Below, one piece after another: positions 43,301 through 52,418 of a stretch of DNA of 64,000 nucleotides (positions are counted from its first letter, which is position 1; each line of letters starts with the position of its first letter). A program made the position numbers and the translations under genes. A model generated the notes under the pieces. That model had not been told where the DNA came from, did not search any database, and worked only from the letters and a program-made list of their open reading frames with translations. This DNA is from an uncultured bacterium (GTDB taxonomy: Bacteria; Vulcanimicrobiota; Xenobia; Xenobiales; Xenobiaceae), in contig CAKTUZ010000005.1 of NCBI GenBank assembly GCA_934621605.1, positions 50,529 through 114,528 on the forward strand, given 5' to 3'.

Positions 43301-45514
43301 TTGGCCAGAAAGCCTCGTACCAAATCAGACAGCGATATGTTAGACAGCAATGCCGATATGTCGGTAGAAGGCCGCCTCTCTAGGATAGAGGTGGAGTTAG
43401 AAGATATCTCCTTAGTAGGCGATACCACTAGTAAAGAAATTTTAAAGCTACAGGGTCGCTTTGAGCGTCTCTCTAAAGATTTTGATGAAATTGCCGAAGG
43501 CGCCTCTGCGGAAGATTTGGCTCAAGTACAGGCTTCCCTCGATGAAATGGGCGAGCGTTTCAAAGCTGTAGAAGAGGCTTTAGAAACTAAAAGTGCCGAA
43601 TTTACTGCCGGTCGAGAAGAGACTCGCATCGAATTGCAAAATTTGAGCGCCGCCAATGGTGCTGCTGTAGAAAAAATCGAAACTTTAGGAACTTCCCTGG
43701 GCGAACGTCTTGACGCCTTAAAAGAGGAAGTCAGTCAAGCTTCTACTTTCGCAAAAAGTGAAGATTTTGAAAATTATAAAACGGAGCAGAGCGTCGTTTT
43801 AGAAACTTTGGAAGGGCGTATCAAAGCCGAGAATGAAGATTTGCGTTCCGGTTTGGAGTCTTTTAAAGAAGAACTGAGCGGCGAAACCGATAAAAAGTCT
43901 TTAGCTTTAGAAGAAGGGTTGGAAGCAAAATCTGCTGCCATTAAGAGCGAAGTCGAAGAAGTAAAGTCTTCTCTGGAGTTTTTGCGCAAATCTTTGGATG
44001 GCGCCGATCAGGTTGCTGATAAACTTAAGGCTGTTTATGCTGATGTAGAGGCTTTACAAACCAGACTCGACGGATATGCTCCCAAGTTTGAGGATGCTAT
44101 AGCTAAGGCCGAGGAGTCTCAGAGCGAGATTGACAAACATTTAAGCGCCATTAAGATGGCCATGCGTTTGGTAGAACAGCTTGACGAACGTGTACGTGAT
44201 ATTGGTAAGAGTGCTGAAGCCGTTACCGCCGCAGCGGCCAACGCTGTAGAAGCTGCTCCTCAAATCGCTGCTACGGTTGCTCAAGCTGCCAGTGCTGCTG
44301 CCTCTGTTGGAGGTGTTGCGCCTAAAGCTGCGACAATCAGTGAAGCAGTTGAGGAGGATGAGCCTATTCCGGCTATCACCGAAAATCTGGGTTACGATTT
44401 AGATGATATCCTTCAGGTTGTGATTAGCCATCGTGCTTCCGATTTACACTTACAAGTAGGCAATACTCCTACTGTGCGTCTGAGTGGCGATCTTGTTCCT
44501 GTTGGTGATACAAAATTAGCTCAAGACGATACAAAAGCTCTTATTTATCCGGCTATGACCCGTGAGCAAAGAAGAGAAGTTAAGAAGGGACATGAAGTTT
44601 CCTTCGCTCACGTATCTTCTGACGGTACTCGCTTTATTGTCAATGCTTTCTTGGAAAGAGGAAATTTAAGTGCCAACTTCCATATGTTGCGTACTGAAGT
44701 TCTGGACTTCGATATCTTGGGATTGCCTCCAATTCTTAAGAAGCTGTCCCTTTATCAGAGTGGCTTAATTATTCTGACTGGCCCGACCGGCTCGGGTAAA
44801 TCCACTACTATGGCTTCGATTGTCGATTATATTAACAACAATCGCAAGTGTCATATCGTGACTGTGGAAGATCCTATCGAATATTATCACAAGACGGTTA
44901 ATTCTTTAATTACCCAGCGTGAGGTTGGAACCGATACGCAAAGCTTTAATGACGCTATTAATACAGCCATGCGTCAGGATCCTGATGTGTTGGTTATTAG
45001 CGATATTAAAGATGCTGATACTTTGATGGCCGCTACTACTGCTGCCGAAAAGGGATTTTTGGTTATTGCGGCCATGAACATGCCCGACACCGTTCAGGCC
45101 GTTCGTCGTATGCTTTCTACCTTTACCGGCGAGACACAGAGACAATTCCGCTTGCTTTTGGCCAGCTGTTTGCGTGGCGTAATTTCTCAGAAATTGATTA
45201 CCAGAGCTGATGATAAAGGCCGAGTTCCCGCTGTGGAAGTTTTAGTTGTCGATATGGCCGTTTCTGACTCTATCTTAAATGATAACTTGGAAGGTTTGGC
45301 TGCTTACTTGCAGCAGGGCAGTGTGGAAGGAATGCAGAGCTTTAATCAATCTATGAGCGCTCTGTATTCTCGCGGCTTAATTGCTAAAGATGAGGAACAA
45401 TTCCACGAAGAACAGCCTGTCCAGGACTTCCCCGGAGTTGAGGCCGAAATTCATCTTCAGGAGCAGCCGGGTACTGAGATGAATGATAATGATACTATCA
45501 TGAATTGGCTGTAA
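43301..45514 (+). CDS. PilT-like ATPase with long N-terminal coiled coil and altered catalytic motifs
   Basis: 737 residues from a TTG start. Residues 1-330 are Glu/Lys/Leu/Ala-rich and predicted coiled coil; residues 300-350 are Ala/Val-rich linker. A PilT/GspE-type domain fills the rest: RASDLHLQVGNTPTVRLSGD near 375, Walker A GPTGSGKSTT near 493, TVEDPIEYYH (Asp box) near 530. The Walker-B stretch reads DPDVLVISDIKD, where PilT has DPDxxxxGExRD, and the His box reads AAMNMPD, where PilT has GTLHT. So the nucleotide can probably bind, but hydrolysis or force coupling may differ. No pilus genes are nearby. Function: perhaps a diverged pilus or secretion ATPase or regulator. Confidence 0.88.
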   Translation: MARKPRTKSDSDMLDSNADMSVEGRLSRIEVELEDISLVGDTTSKEILKLQGRFERLSKDFDEIAEGASAEDLAQVQASLDEMGERFKAVEEALETKSAEFTAGREETRIELQNLSAANGAAVEKIETLGTSLGERLDALKEEVSQASTFAKSEDFENYKTEQSVVLETLEGRIKAENEDLRSGLESFKEELSGETDKKSLALEEGLEAKSAAIKSEVEEVKSSLEFLRKSLDGADQVADKLKAVYADVEALQTRLDGYAPKFEDAIAKAEESQSEIDKHLSAIKMAMRLVEQLDERVRDIGKSAEAVTAAAANAVEAAPQIAATVAQAASAAASVGGVAPKAATISEAVEEDEPIPAITENLGYDLDDILQVVISHRASDLHLQVGNTPTVRLSGDLVPVGDTKLAQDDTKALIYPAMTREQRREVKKGHEVSFAHVSSDGTRFIVNAFLERGNLSANFHMLRTEVLDFDILGLPPILKKLSLYQSGLIILTGPTGSGKSTTMASIVDYINNNRKCHIVTVEDPIEYYHKTVNSLITQREVGTDTQSFNDAINTAMRQDPDVLVISDIKDADTLMAATTAAEKGFLVIAAMNMPDTVQAVRRMLSTFTGETQRQFRLLLASCLRGVISQKLITRADDKGRVPAVEVLVVDMAVSDSILNDNLEGLAAYLQQGSVEGMQSFNQSMSALYSRGLIAKDEEQFHEEQPVQDFPGVEAEIHLQEQPGTEMNDNDTIMNWL

Positions 45515-45518
45515 CAAT

Positions 45519-46265
45519 ATGAGTAGCAGATTCGGAACTTTGAATTCAGGCCTTGCCGATAATGAGTTCTCGCCCGAACTTCTGCACGCTCGCTTAGTGC
45601 AGGTGCGCGAGTCTATTGCTCGCGCTTGCCTGAACTGCGGTCGAGACCCCAACTCTGTAACACTTGTTGGGGTCTCCAAAACTAAGCCTCTTTGCGCTAT
45701 AGAAGCGGCGGCCGAGTTGGGTTTGCAAGATTTCGGAGAAAATTATGTGCAAGAGGCCAGACTTAAAGCAAAATGTTTCCCTCATCTTCACTGGCATTTG
45801 ATTGGCAATATTCAAAAGAATAAGGTGAATGCAGCCGCTGAAATAGCTACTGTCATTCATTCCTTAGATTCTGCCGAGTTGATTAGGCGTATAGACCGAG
45901 GCTGCGCCGAGAAAGGGCGTACGGTTTCTGGGCTCATTCAGGTACGTTTGGGGCATGAAGATACTAAGAGCGGTATAGATCCCGAAGATATTTTTTCTCT
46001 TTTGGAAGAGTTGAAGACAGCAGATTTGCGCTGTTTGCGTTTAGTAGGATTGATGACTATTCCTCCGCCTGTCACTTCTCCGGAGCATAATCGTCCTCAC
46101 TTTCGTCGTTTGCGTGAACTTTTGGAAGAGATAAAGACTCGCCATTATGGTTTTTGGCTTGGCAGTGAACTTTCTATGGGAATGAGCGGAGATTATCAGG
46201 TAGCGATAGAAGAAGGAGCTACTTATGTGAGGGTAGGTCGGGCCATTTTTGGCAGTCGCAGTTAG
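45519..46265 (+). CDS. yggS: PLP homeostasis protein (YggS/YlmE/PLPBP)
   Basis: 248 residues starting 4 nt after the PilT-like gene. Fold-type III barrel; the PLP-binding Lys is in VGVSKTKP near residue 55, with DFGENYVQEA near 80 and HLIGNIQKNK near 100, the PLPBP family signature. SMGMSGDY-x-x-A-I near the C-terminus binds the PLP phosphate. It buffers pyridoxal phosphate in the cytoplasm. Followed by sepF, the order ylmE-sepF seen in many Gram-positive and cyanobacterial genomes. Confidence 0.95.
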   Translation: MSSRFGTLNSGLADNEFSPELLHARLVQVRESIARACLNCGRDPNSVTLVGVSKTKPLCAIEAAAELGLQDFGENYVQEARLKAKCFPHLHWHLIGNIQKNKVNAAAEIATVIHSLDSAELIRRIDRGCAEKGRTVSGLIQVRLGHEDTKSGIDPEDIFSLLEELKTADLRCLRLVGLMTIPPPVTSPEHNRPHFRRLRELLEEIKTRHYGFWLGSELSMGMSGDYQVAIEEGATYVRVGRAIFGSRS

Positions 46266-46301
46266 TTTGCGGGAAAATAGAAATTTGTGCAGGGGTATGG
46301 T

Positions 46302-46841
46302 GTGTCTAACGGTTTTTGGGATAAGCTGAGAGATTTTTTTGTTGGCAGCGAACAAGAATATGAAGATTATTCGGAAGAAGATATGGAAGCTTCTAAGAAA
46401 ACGGGTGCACACAGAACTGTAGGAAGTAGGGCCAACTTGGTAGCTCTTCCCAACAAAAATAGTAAAGATAAAATTGAAATAGTCGTAGTCAATGTCTATT
46501 GTCCGGATGAAGCGGAGAAGAGTGGCTGGTGTTGTAAGATAGCCAGAGAGATTAAGGCGAAAAAATGCGTACTTGTCAGTTTCGATGAGAAGACCGACAA
46601 GAATGTGCGCACACGTATTTTGGATTTTTTATCCGGCAGTGTTTTTGTTAGCGGCGTCAATTCTTTTAAGATTTCGTCTAGTGCAGTTTTGTATTTTCCG
46701 CCTACTTTTGTCTTATCTCGTATACCTGAGGAAACAGAAAAAACCGTGGGAGTTGCTAGGGCTCTGGAGTCGAATGATGTCGCTCCTGAACCAATGTTGG
46801 GAGGCAGTTTCGCCGATTACGGAACTCGTGATTTTCGCTGA
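46302..46841 (+). CDS. sepF: Cell division protein SepF
   Basis: About 180 residues; the start is the GTG after AGGGG (VSNGFWDKLRDFF), giving an amphipathic membrane-binding N-terminus. A short acidic linker (EYEDYSEEDME) leads to the SepF core: KIEIVVVNVYCPDEAEK, KCVLVSFD and TRILDFLSGSVFVSGVNSFKIS, in which the GxxF-x-x-G block forms the FtsZ-binding dimer. It links FtsZ to the membrane during division. Order yggS-sepF is conserved in lineages that lack or supplement FtsA. Confidence 0.93.
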   Translation: MSNGFWDKLRDFFVGSEQEYEDYSEEDMEASKKTGAHRTVGSRANLVALPNKNSKDKIEIVVVNVYCPDEAEKSGWCCKIAREIKAKKCVLVSFDEKTDKNVRTRILDFLSGSVFVSGVNSFKISSSAVLYFPPTFVLSRIPEETEKTVGVARALESNDVAPEPMLGGSFADYGTRDFR

Positions 46842-46853
46842 CAGTTAAAAACT

Positions 46854-48062
46854 ATGCTTAATATATTTAATAAGGGAGCCGACGGGCTCCTTTCTCTTTA
46901 TATACACTTTCCTTTTTGCAAACAGCGTTGTATATACTGTGATTTTAATACTTTAGGGGGTATTAACCAGGGAGAGCGTTTCGTTTATCATCAAGCCTTA
47001 TTGCAAGATATACGCTCAACTGCCCAGCATGTAAGAATTGCTGAAGATGGTTTGCGTAGTCTCTATTTAGGTGGCGGCACCCCTACTTTGGCTCCTGCCG
47101 ATTGGCTTATAGAAGTGATAAGTACTGTAAAAGAATATTACGGCTTTAATTCGCAAGCAGAAATTACTGTTGAAGCTAATCCTGGTACTTTAACTTTTGA
47201 AAAGTTACTTAAATTGCGTCAGAGTGGTATTAATCGTCTGTCTATGGGAGTACAATCTCTAAATGCCGAGCTTTTACATAAACTGGGACGGGTTCATAGT
47301 GCGCAGGATGTTGCCAACAGTTTGTCGTGGGCCAGAGAAGCTGGTTTTGATAATATAAATTTAGATCTTATCTACGGTTTGCCTGGTCAAACGGCGGCGA
47401 TTTGGCAAGATACTGTGGAACAGTTGCTATTATTTAAGCCTGAACATATCGCCTGTTACGCTCTTTCCATAGAGGAGGGAACTCCTTTAGAGAGAGCGTT
47501 AGAATGTGGTCTGATGACTTTGCCTTGTGAAGCTGAGGTGGAGAAGATGGAAAAGATCTTGCGTCGCTTGCTCAGAAGTTCAGGCTTTGAACATTACGAA
47601 ATATCAAATTGGGCTTTGTCTGGTCGTCAGTGTTTTCACAATAAAGCTTATTGGCATAATGCTGCTTATTTAGGGTTGGGGGCCGGAGCTGTTTCTTATT
47701 ATAACGGTTGGCGTTTCAGTCGTTTGGCTGATCCCAAGCAATATGCCCAGGCTGTGTCGCAAGGGTTAAAATTGTATAGCGAAGCCGAACGCTTGGGCTC
47801 GGCATCTAGAATACGTGAATATTTAATGCTTGGCTTACGCCGTCGCTGTGGTGTCAAGGTTGCCCAATTGTTAAATCATTTTCCGTTAATATATCGGGCG
47901 AAATTGCATCTGGCTTTAAAAGAATTTTTGCGTGAAATACCTAGCGAATTATTTCGTTTTGAGCACGGTCGCTTGCGTTTAACTGGCCGTGGCCGTGATC
48001 TTTCCAATGAAATCTTTGTGCGCCTCTTAGAATGTGCCTCTTTCGAAGCGGCCTTTTGCTAA
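46854..48062 (+). CDS. hemW: HemW-type radical SAM protein (heme chaperone, HemN-like)
   Basis: 402 residues, 13 nt after sepF. The radical SAM motif is CKQRCIYCDFNTL near residue 23-33, with LYIHFPFC before it. GGGTPT, INRLSMGVQSLN and YGLPGQTAAIW are typical of HemW/HemN-like proteins; size around 400 fits HemW (HemN is ~450-460). The conserved HNKAYWHNAAYLGLGAGA block is present. The role is heme insertion into proteins or coproporphyrinogen-like chemistry; HemW is the better match, but not proven. Confidence 0.93.
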   Translation: MLNIFNKGADGLLSLYIHFPFCKQRCIYCDFNTLGGINQGERFVYHQALLQDIRSTAQHVRIAEDGLRSLYLGGGTPTLAPADWLIEVISTVKEYYGFNSQAEITVEANPGTLTFEKLLKLRQSGINRLSMGVQSLNAELLHKLGRVHSAQDVANSLSWAREAGFDNINLDLIYGLPGQTAAIWQDTVEQLLLFKPEHIACYALSIEEGTPLERALECGLMTLPCEAEVEKMEKILRRLLRSSGFEHYEISNWALSGRQCFHNKAYWHNAAYLGLGAGAVSYYNGWRFSRLADPKQYAQAVSQGLKLYSEAERLGSASRIREYLMLGLRRRCGVKVAQLLNHFPLIYRAKLHLALKEFLREIPSELFRFEHGRLRLTGRGRDLSNEIFVRLLECASFEAAFC

Positions 48063-48116
48063 AAGAGCCCTCTGTCTCGAATAAATAAAAATTATTCGGA
48101 CAGAAGGCTCTTTATG
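48062..48116. terminator. Bidirectional terminator after hemW
   Basis: AAAGAGCC-C-TCTGTC pairs with ACAGAAGGCTCTTT, extended by CGAATAA / TTATTCG; T- and A-rich flanks on both sides serve the plus-strand hemW and the minus-strand gene beyond. Confidence 0.9.
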
Positions 48117-48147
48117 TATTTTTACAATGCAAAACGAAAAAAAATAC

Positions 48148-49389
48148 CTAAATAATATTGCGGGGAATCTTTTCGTCAGCTGTTATATTAGCTACAAAGT
48201 TCAGAACAGCTTTCTTAGCTTTATTGGCTTTAGAAATTTGCTTTACTTGCTCTGAAGGCAGCGGACTACGATTTGTAGGTACTTCTCCTGAACCGGAGGT
48301 TTTACCGTTTTCCTTGGCCTTGTTGGCCTTATCTGCTTGCTTAGCCTGGCGCTCTGCTTGAATTTCTTGATCACGGCGTACGCAGCGGCTGACCTTTTTA
48401 GTCCAGGCCCATCCCGTCTTAGCTGCCAACAAACCTGCACAAGCAGCTGCCGCTATAGGGCCGCCCACGGCAATAGAAGCTACTACTGCTCCGCCGTAAG
48501 CTAAATCCAGGGCACCGTTGATAATCTTAGTGCGGCTCTTATTTTTGATGCCTTTTTGAATGCTCTTGAGGCCGACGCCTATATTTAAAGCCGCAGCCGC
48601 TTTGCGCAGAGGAGGCAAAACCGTCTTCTTGACAAATTTTGCCGCTGTACCGGCTTTGCCGTCCAGGCTTAAAGTTGCAACTACGGCGCCGTTAAGCGTT
48701 CTGCGTACGCCTGCCAGGGAGGTGCGCAAACCGCTCAATACTTTGTGGCTGTCTTTTTTCTTAATACCTTTGATAGTATTGTGGGTACCTTCGCCTATTT
48801 TATAGAGGCCCTCGCCAGCCAAAACAGCTCCGCCGACCCCACAGCAAACTTCAGCACTTGTACCGGAAAAATCGGCTAATTTATTGAAAAAGGCAATATT
48901 TTTCTTGATACCGCCGCCCTTATTGACAGCATCTTCGGCTAAATCCTTAATATCATCTACTTGCTCGTCGTCGAGGGCTTCACCGCAGAAAGCCGCCGCT
49001 CCCAAACCTAAGATAAGTACAGTGGGGACGCCTTTTTTGGCGTGGTCTTTAACAAAAGTTAAGGGCGAATAACGAGCTTCTTTGTATAAAGATATACCCT
49101 TCTTGACCAGCTTTTTGGGAGTAAGTTTTTCCCCGCTTTCACTGGCTTCCTGGGCGGGAGCAGGGGAGGTCGCTTCACCTTCGTTATTTACTGATTGGAC
49201 TTCGGCTTCGGTCAAAGAAGCCGCTTCCAAATTGGCACTCGCAGCGACATTGTCTGTTTGGCTTATCTCAACCTGATCGCCGGTAACGGCAGGCGCAGAC
49301 TCTGGTTCTGAGATGGATCTGCTACCAGACGGCACTCGAGACGCATTGGCTATACTAGTATTTTGTAGGGAAGAACTTATACTGTTCAT
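48148..49389 (-). CDS. Hypothetical protein with disordered N-terminus and hydrophobic helical core (possible secreted effector-like)
   Basis: About 413 residues; the start is the ATG 6 nt after AAGGG (MNSISSSLQNTS). The N-terminal 100 residues are Ser/Glu/Ala/Pro-rich, with VEISQTDN near residue 45. From 120 on, hydrophobic stretches alternate with Lys-rich helices (TVLILGLGAAAFCGEAL, VCCGVGGAVLAGEGLYKIG, LAYGGAVVASIAVGGPIAAAA), reminiscent of membrane-inserting effectors. The C-terminus is Lys/Gln-rich. No signal peptide. Function not recognised. Convergent with hemW. Confidence 0.75.
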   Translation of the reverse strand: MNSISSSLQNTSIANASRVPSGSRSISEPESAPAVTGDQVEISQTDNVAASANLEAASLTEAEVQSVNNEGEATSPAPAQEASESGEKLTPKKLVKKGISLYKEARYSPLTFVKDHAKKGVPTVLILGLGAAAFCGEALDDEQVDDIKDLAEDAVNKGGGIKKNIAFFNKLADFSGTSAEVCCGVGGAVLAGEGLYKIGEGTHNTIKGIKKKDSHKVLSGLRTSLAGVRRTLNGAVVATLSLDGKAGTAAKFVKKTVLPPLRKAAAALNIGVGLKSIQKGIKNKSRTKIINGALDLAYGGAVVASIAVGGPIAAAACAGLLAAKTGWAWTKKVSRCVRRDQEIQAERQAKQADKANKAKENGKTSGSGEVPTNRSPLPSEQVKQISKANKAKKAVLNFVANITADEKIPRNII

Positions 49390-49520
49390 GAGTTGCCCTT
49401 GCACATTAAAATTACTTAAGCATATATTACCTGAATTTGTCCCCGAAAGGAAGGATAGAACTATTCCATATCAGGGCAAAAGTGTTACAAAAACGGCAAA
49501 ATGATATTTTCGTCTGCGAT

Positions 49521-50681
49521 TTAGGACCAGCTCTCTTTTAAGACGCGCAACCAATTTTTATAAAGAACTTTTTCTAATTCAAGCTCTTTAAGTCCGGCTT
49601 GGCGCAATCCGTCGGCAATTAAGTCCAGATCAGTCACATCTTTTATTTGGTCAGGAATAAGGCAACCGTCAAAATCCGAACCTAAAGCTACGTGATTGAA
49701 GCCTATTTGTTTACCTATGTAGACTATATGGGCTATTACGGCATTTAATTCGCTGCAACTGCCTGCTTGTAAATTGTGGTTTAAAAGCTCTTTTCGAGAT
49801 TGCTTAAAATTATTGTAAAGTTTTTCTGCCTCCGGAATATAGGCACTTTCCTGGCCAAGCGGGCCAATTAAGTCGGGCACGTGCATAGTTACGCCCACTA
49901 AACCTCGGTGCTCAGCAACAGTTTCCAATTGTTCGTCGGTAAGAGCTCTGGAAGCCGGGCATAGAGTAAAAGCACTGCTGTGTGATACTACCAGAGGACG
50001 GTCTGAAGCTGTGGCCAAATCGAAGAAACCTTGAGCATTAAGGTGAGCGGCGTCGAGCATTATACCCAATTCTTCGCAACGCTTTACCAGAGCCAAACCT
50101 GCAGAAGTTAAGCCGGGGCCGGTATTGGGATGTACTCTGTAAGCAAAAGGTACGCCGGTACCGAAAATATTGGGGCGGCTCCAACAAATGCCTAAGGAGC
50201 GCACTCCTGCTTGATATAAGGTTTCCAAAGTTTCTAAATTCACATCTATAGCTTCGCAGCCTTCCAGATGGATAACTACCGCCAATTTATTCAGTTTCAT
50301 AGTATTGATTAACTCTTGGTAGGAGCGAACAACTTTGAATTTGTCTGTAATCCGTTCGTCTTGAAAGATACGGCTCATTACTTCTAGGGTGGCGGATAAG
50401 GCTACTTGGTGATCTAACGGTGGCTCTAAATCAGGATGGCGACCTTCCGGTACTTCGCGACTATGAGCTTGTAAGCAAGTGCTGTCTTCACCTAAGGGAG
50501 GATCGATGAAAATAGCGCAGAGAGCACCTAAATAACCTGCTTTCAAGGCGCGAGGCAAGTCTATATGAGCTTGTGGGCAGCCTTGTACAAAAGTATGTGG
50601 CTCAATTGGCAAATTGCGTAAATGGCGCGGAGGATAACATTTTACAAAAGAATCATTATGACCGTCAAAGAAAATAGACAT
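49521..50681 (-). CDS. Membrane dipeptidase family protein (M19, renal dipeptidase-like)
   Basis: 386 residues. FFDGHNDSFVKCY at residues 3-15 carries the metal-binding HND, LEGCEAIDVNLETL near 142 the bridging Glu, MLDAAHLNAQGFFDLA near 215 and VSHSSAFTLCPASR near 238 the His ligands, and GSDFDGCLIPDQI near 345 the catalytic Asp. M19 enzymes cleave dipeptides, often with unusual or D-residues. Cytoplasmic by lack of signal peptide. It is divergent from an ATP-grasp peptide-ligase-like gene, a suggestive pairing of peptide making and breaking. Confidence 0.92.
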   Translation of the reverse strand: MSIFFDGHNDSFVKCYPPRHLRNLPIEPHTFVQGCPQAHIDLPRALKAGYLGALCAIFIDPPLGEDSTCLQAHSREVPEGRHPDLEPPLDHQVALSATLEVMSRIFQDERITDKFKVVRSYQELINTMKLNKLAVVIHLEGCEAIDVNLETLETLYQAGVRSLGICWSRPNIFGTGVPFAYRVHPNTGPGLTSAGLALVKRCEELGIMLDAAHLNAQGFFDLATASDRPLVVSHSSAFTLCPASRALTDEQLETVAEHRGLVGVTMHVPDLIGPLGQESAYIPEAEKLYNNFKQSRKELLNHNLQAGSCSELNAVIAHIVYIGKQIGFNHVALGSDFDGCLIPDQIKDVTDLDLIADGLRQAGLKELELEKVLYKNWLRVLKESWS

Positions 50682-50824
50682 GAAAAGTGCTTTCTCCCTT
50701 TGAAAAGTTCAGCCTGCTTGGCAACCATCGGCATCTGAGAAGAACAGTTTTTGTTTGGCTTTGGCAAAAAAGGGCTGCTGCCAGCTTTGGGGAAAAACAG
50801 GCCATAATTCAGAGAGAGGCGGGC

Positions 50825-52399
50825 ATGTTTTATATGGCTGAAACAAGTTGGCAAATAGATTTTGAGTCTTTACAAAAGAGGCTGCCCGCTGCCTGGCAAA
50901 GTGTTTGCAGCGATCCTAATTGTGAACGTACCGTAGTAATACTGCCTTCTATTTCTTTGTCGCCGTTGGAATTATCAAATGTGCAAGGTTCTGTTCACTA
51001 TGAAGAGCGGTTGCTCTCTTTTCTAACTTTATTGGGAATGCCCAAAACTCATGTCGTTTACCTCAGCGCTTTGCGTATTCCCGACGATGTTATTTCTTAT
51101 TATTTGCAGTTTCTGCCGGGCGTCACCTTTTCACATGCTCGAGAGCGGCTCCACTTAATTTCCCTTATGGATCGCAGTGATGTGCCTTTAACGCAAAAAA
51201 TTCTGGAACGTCCAGCTGTTATCGAGCGCATAAAAAGAGCTATCAAAAATCCGGCTCTTTCTTATATGGAAGTTTACTACAATACTGAGTTGGAACATGA
51301 ATTGGCCGTCAAGTTAGGTATTCCAATATTCGGTTCAGCTGTCGATTTACATTATTGGAGCGGGAAATCTGGTTCTAGAGATATTTTTAAAAAATTGGAC
51401 ATTGCCCATCCTAAGGGGTATGGTTCCATTTTTAGTATGGAAGAAGCAGCCCAAGCTATTGTCGATTTACGTCGCGAATGTCCTCATCTTGAAGGTGCGG
51501 TTATTAAATTAAATGAGGGATTTTCCGGTATTGGCAATATATTGGTTAAATTTACCTCTTTAGGGAATAGGCAAACAAAAGCTGAAATAGCCGATTATTT
51601 GGAGAATTTATCGGACGATAGTTGTGGCGAAGTGTCTTGCCGAGCTTTTAAAGAGGTGTTAGTCGACCAGGGCGGAGTAGTGGAAGCTTTTATTGATTCT
51701 CCCGGCAAAACGTCGCCTACTATCCAGATTTTTATCAATCCTTTGGGTGAAATTTGTATAGATTCCACTCATGAACAAGAGTTGGGCGGGCGCTCCAGTT
51801 TGGAATATATTGGTTGCTCTCTACCGGCTAAAGCTAACTATGTGCAAGCTTTGCACCATTTAGGAAGGGAAATCGGTCGTGAATTGGTGCGTTTAGGTTA
51901 TATAGGTCCGGTTTCTATAGACTTTATTGCTATTCCCAGAGGATCTAAGGGTGCTGAAGGTTTGATCGACGGCGTTGTTTATGGCCATGGTGATTATGAA
52001 CTTTACGCTGTGGAAATTAACTTGCGTCGCGGCGGCACTACTCATCCTTTAAGTGCCACCAGCTTTCTGACTGGTGGGCGTTATGTGCCGGAAAGTGGCT
52101 CTTTTAAAACGCCTTCCGGACGCAAGATATTCTATGTTTCTTTTTCCAATATTGCGCCGTCCGAAGCTAAAGGATTTTGTCCCAATGATATTATAGACAT
52201 TGTTACCGAGTTCGGTTTGCATTATAATTCGGCAACTTGCTGCGGAGTAATTTTCCATATGATGGGTGCTCTGTCTCAATACGGTCGTTTGTCGGCCACT
52301 TGTGTAGCCGATTCGCCGGAAAAAGCGTGGGAATTAGTGGAAACAACCAGACAAATTTTGACCGAACAAGCTGTAAAGCTCAGTTGGTTGCAGCAATAA
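50825..52399 (+). CDS. ATP-grasp peptide ligase-like protein (PGM1-related)
   Basis: About 524 residues. The likely start is the ATG after GAGAGG (MFYMAETSW); a longer frame to 50687 would run into the divergent promoter. The ATP-grasp fold is shown by AVIKLNEGFSGIGNILVKF near residue 240 (nucleotide-binding loop) and by VSIDFIAIPRG near 370 and AVEINLRRGGTTHP near 405 (Mg-binding Glu/Asn). The wording matches the ligases related to pheganomycin PGM1 and the cyanobacterial/actinobacterial ATP-grasp group. It would link an amino-containing substrate to a carboxylate. Followed 19 nt later by a phytoene/squalene synthase. Confidence 0.8.
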   Translation: MFYMAETSWQIDFESLQKRLPAAWQSVCSDPNCERTVVILPSISLSPLELSNVQGSVHYEERLLSFLTLLGMPKTHVVYLSALRIPDDVISYYLQFLPGVTFSHARERLHLISLMDRSDVPLTQKILERPAVIERIKRAIKNPALSYMEVYYNTELEHELAVKLGIPIFGSAVDLHYWSGKSGSRDIFKKLDIAHPKGYGSIFSMEEAAQAIVDLRRECPHLEGAVIKLNEGFSGIGNILVKFTSLGNRQTKAEIADYLENLSDDSCGEVSCRAFKEVLVDQGGVVEAFIDSPGKTSPTIQIFINPLGEICIDSTHEQELGGRSSLEYIGCSLPAKANYVQALHHLGREIGRELVRLGYIGPVSIDFIAIPRGSKGAEGLIDGVVYGHGDYELYAVEINLRRGGTTHPLSATSFLTGGRYVPESGSFKTPSGRKIFYVSFSNIAPSEAKGFCPNDIIDIVTEFGLHYNSATCCGVIFHMMGALSQYGRLSATCVADSPEKAWELVETTRQILTEQAVKLSWLQQ

Positions 52400-52418
52400 T
52401 AGGAAAAGACAAAAAAAC

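Noticed and set aside
43301..45514. Ordinary PilT with a pilus operon
   Set aside because: Walker-B and His-box residues are changed and no pilin, PilB, PilC or PilM-Q genes are nearby, so a standard twitching-motility role is not supported.
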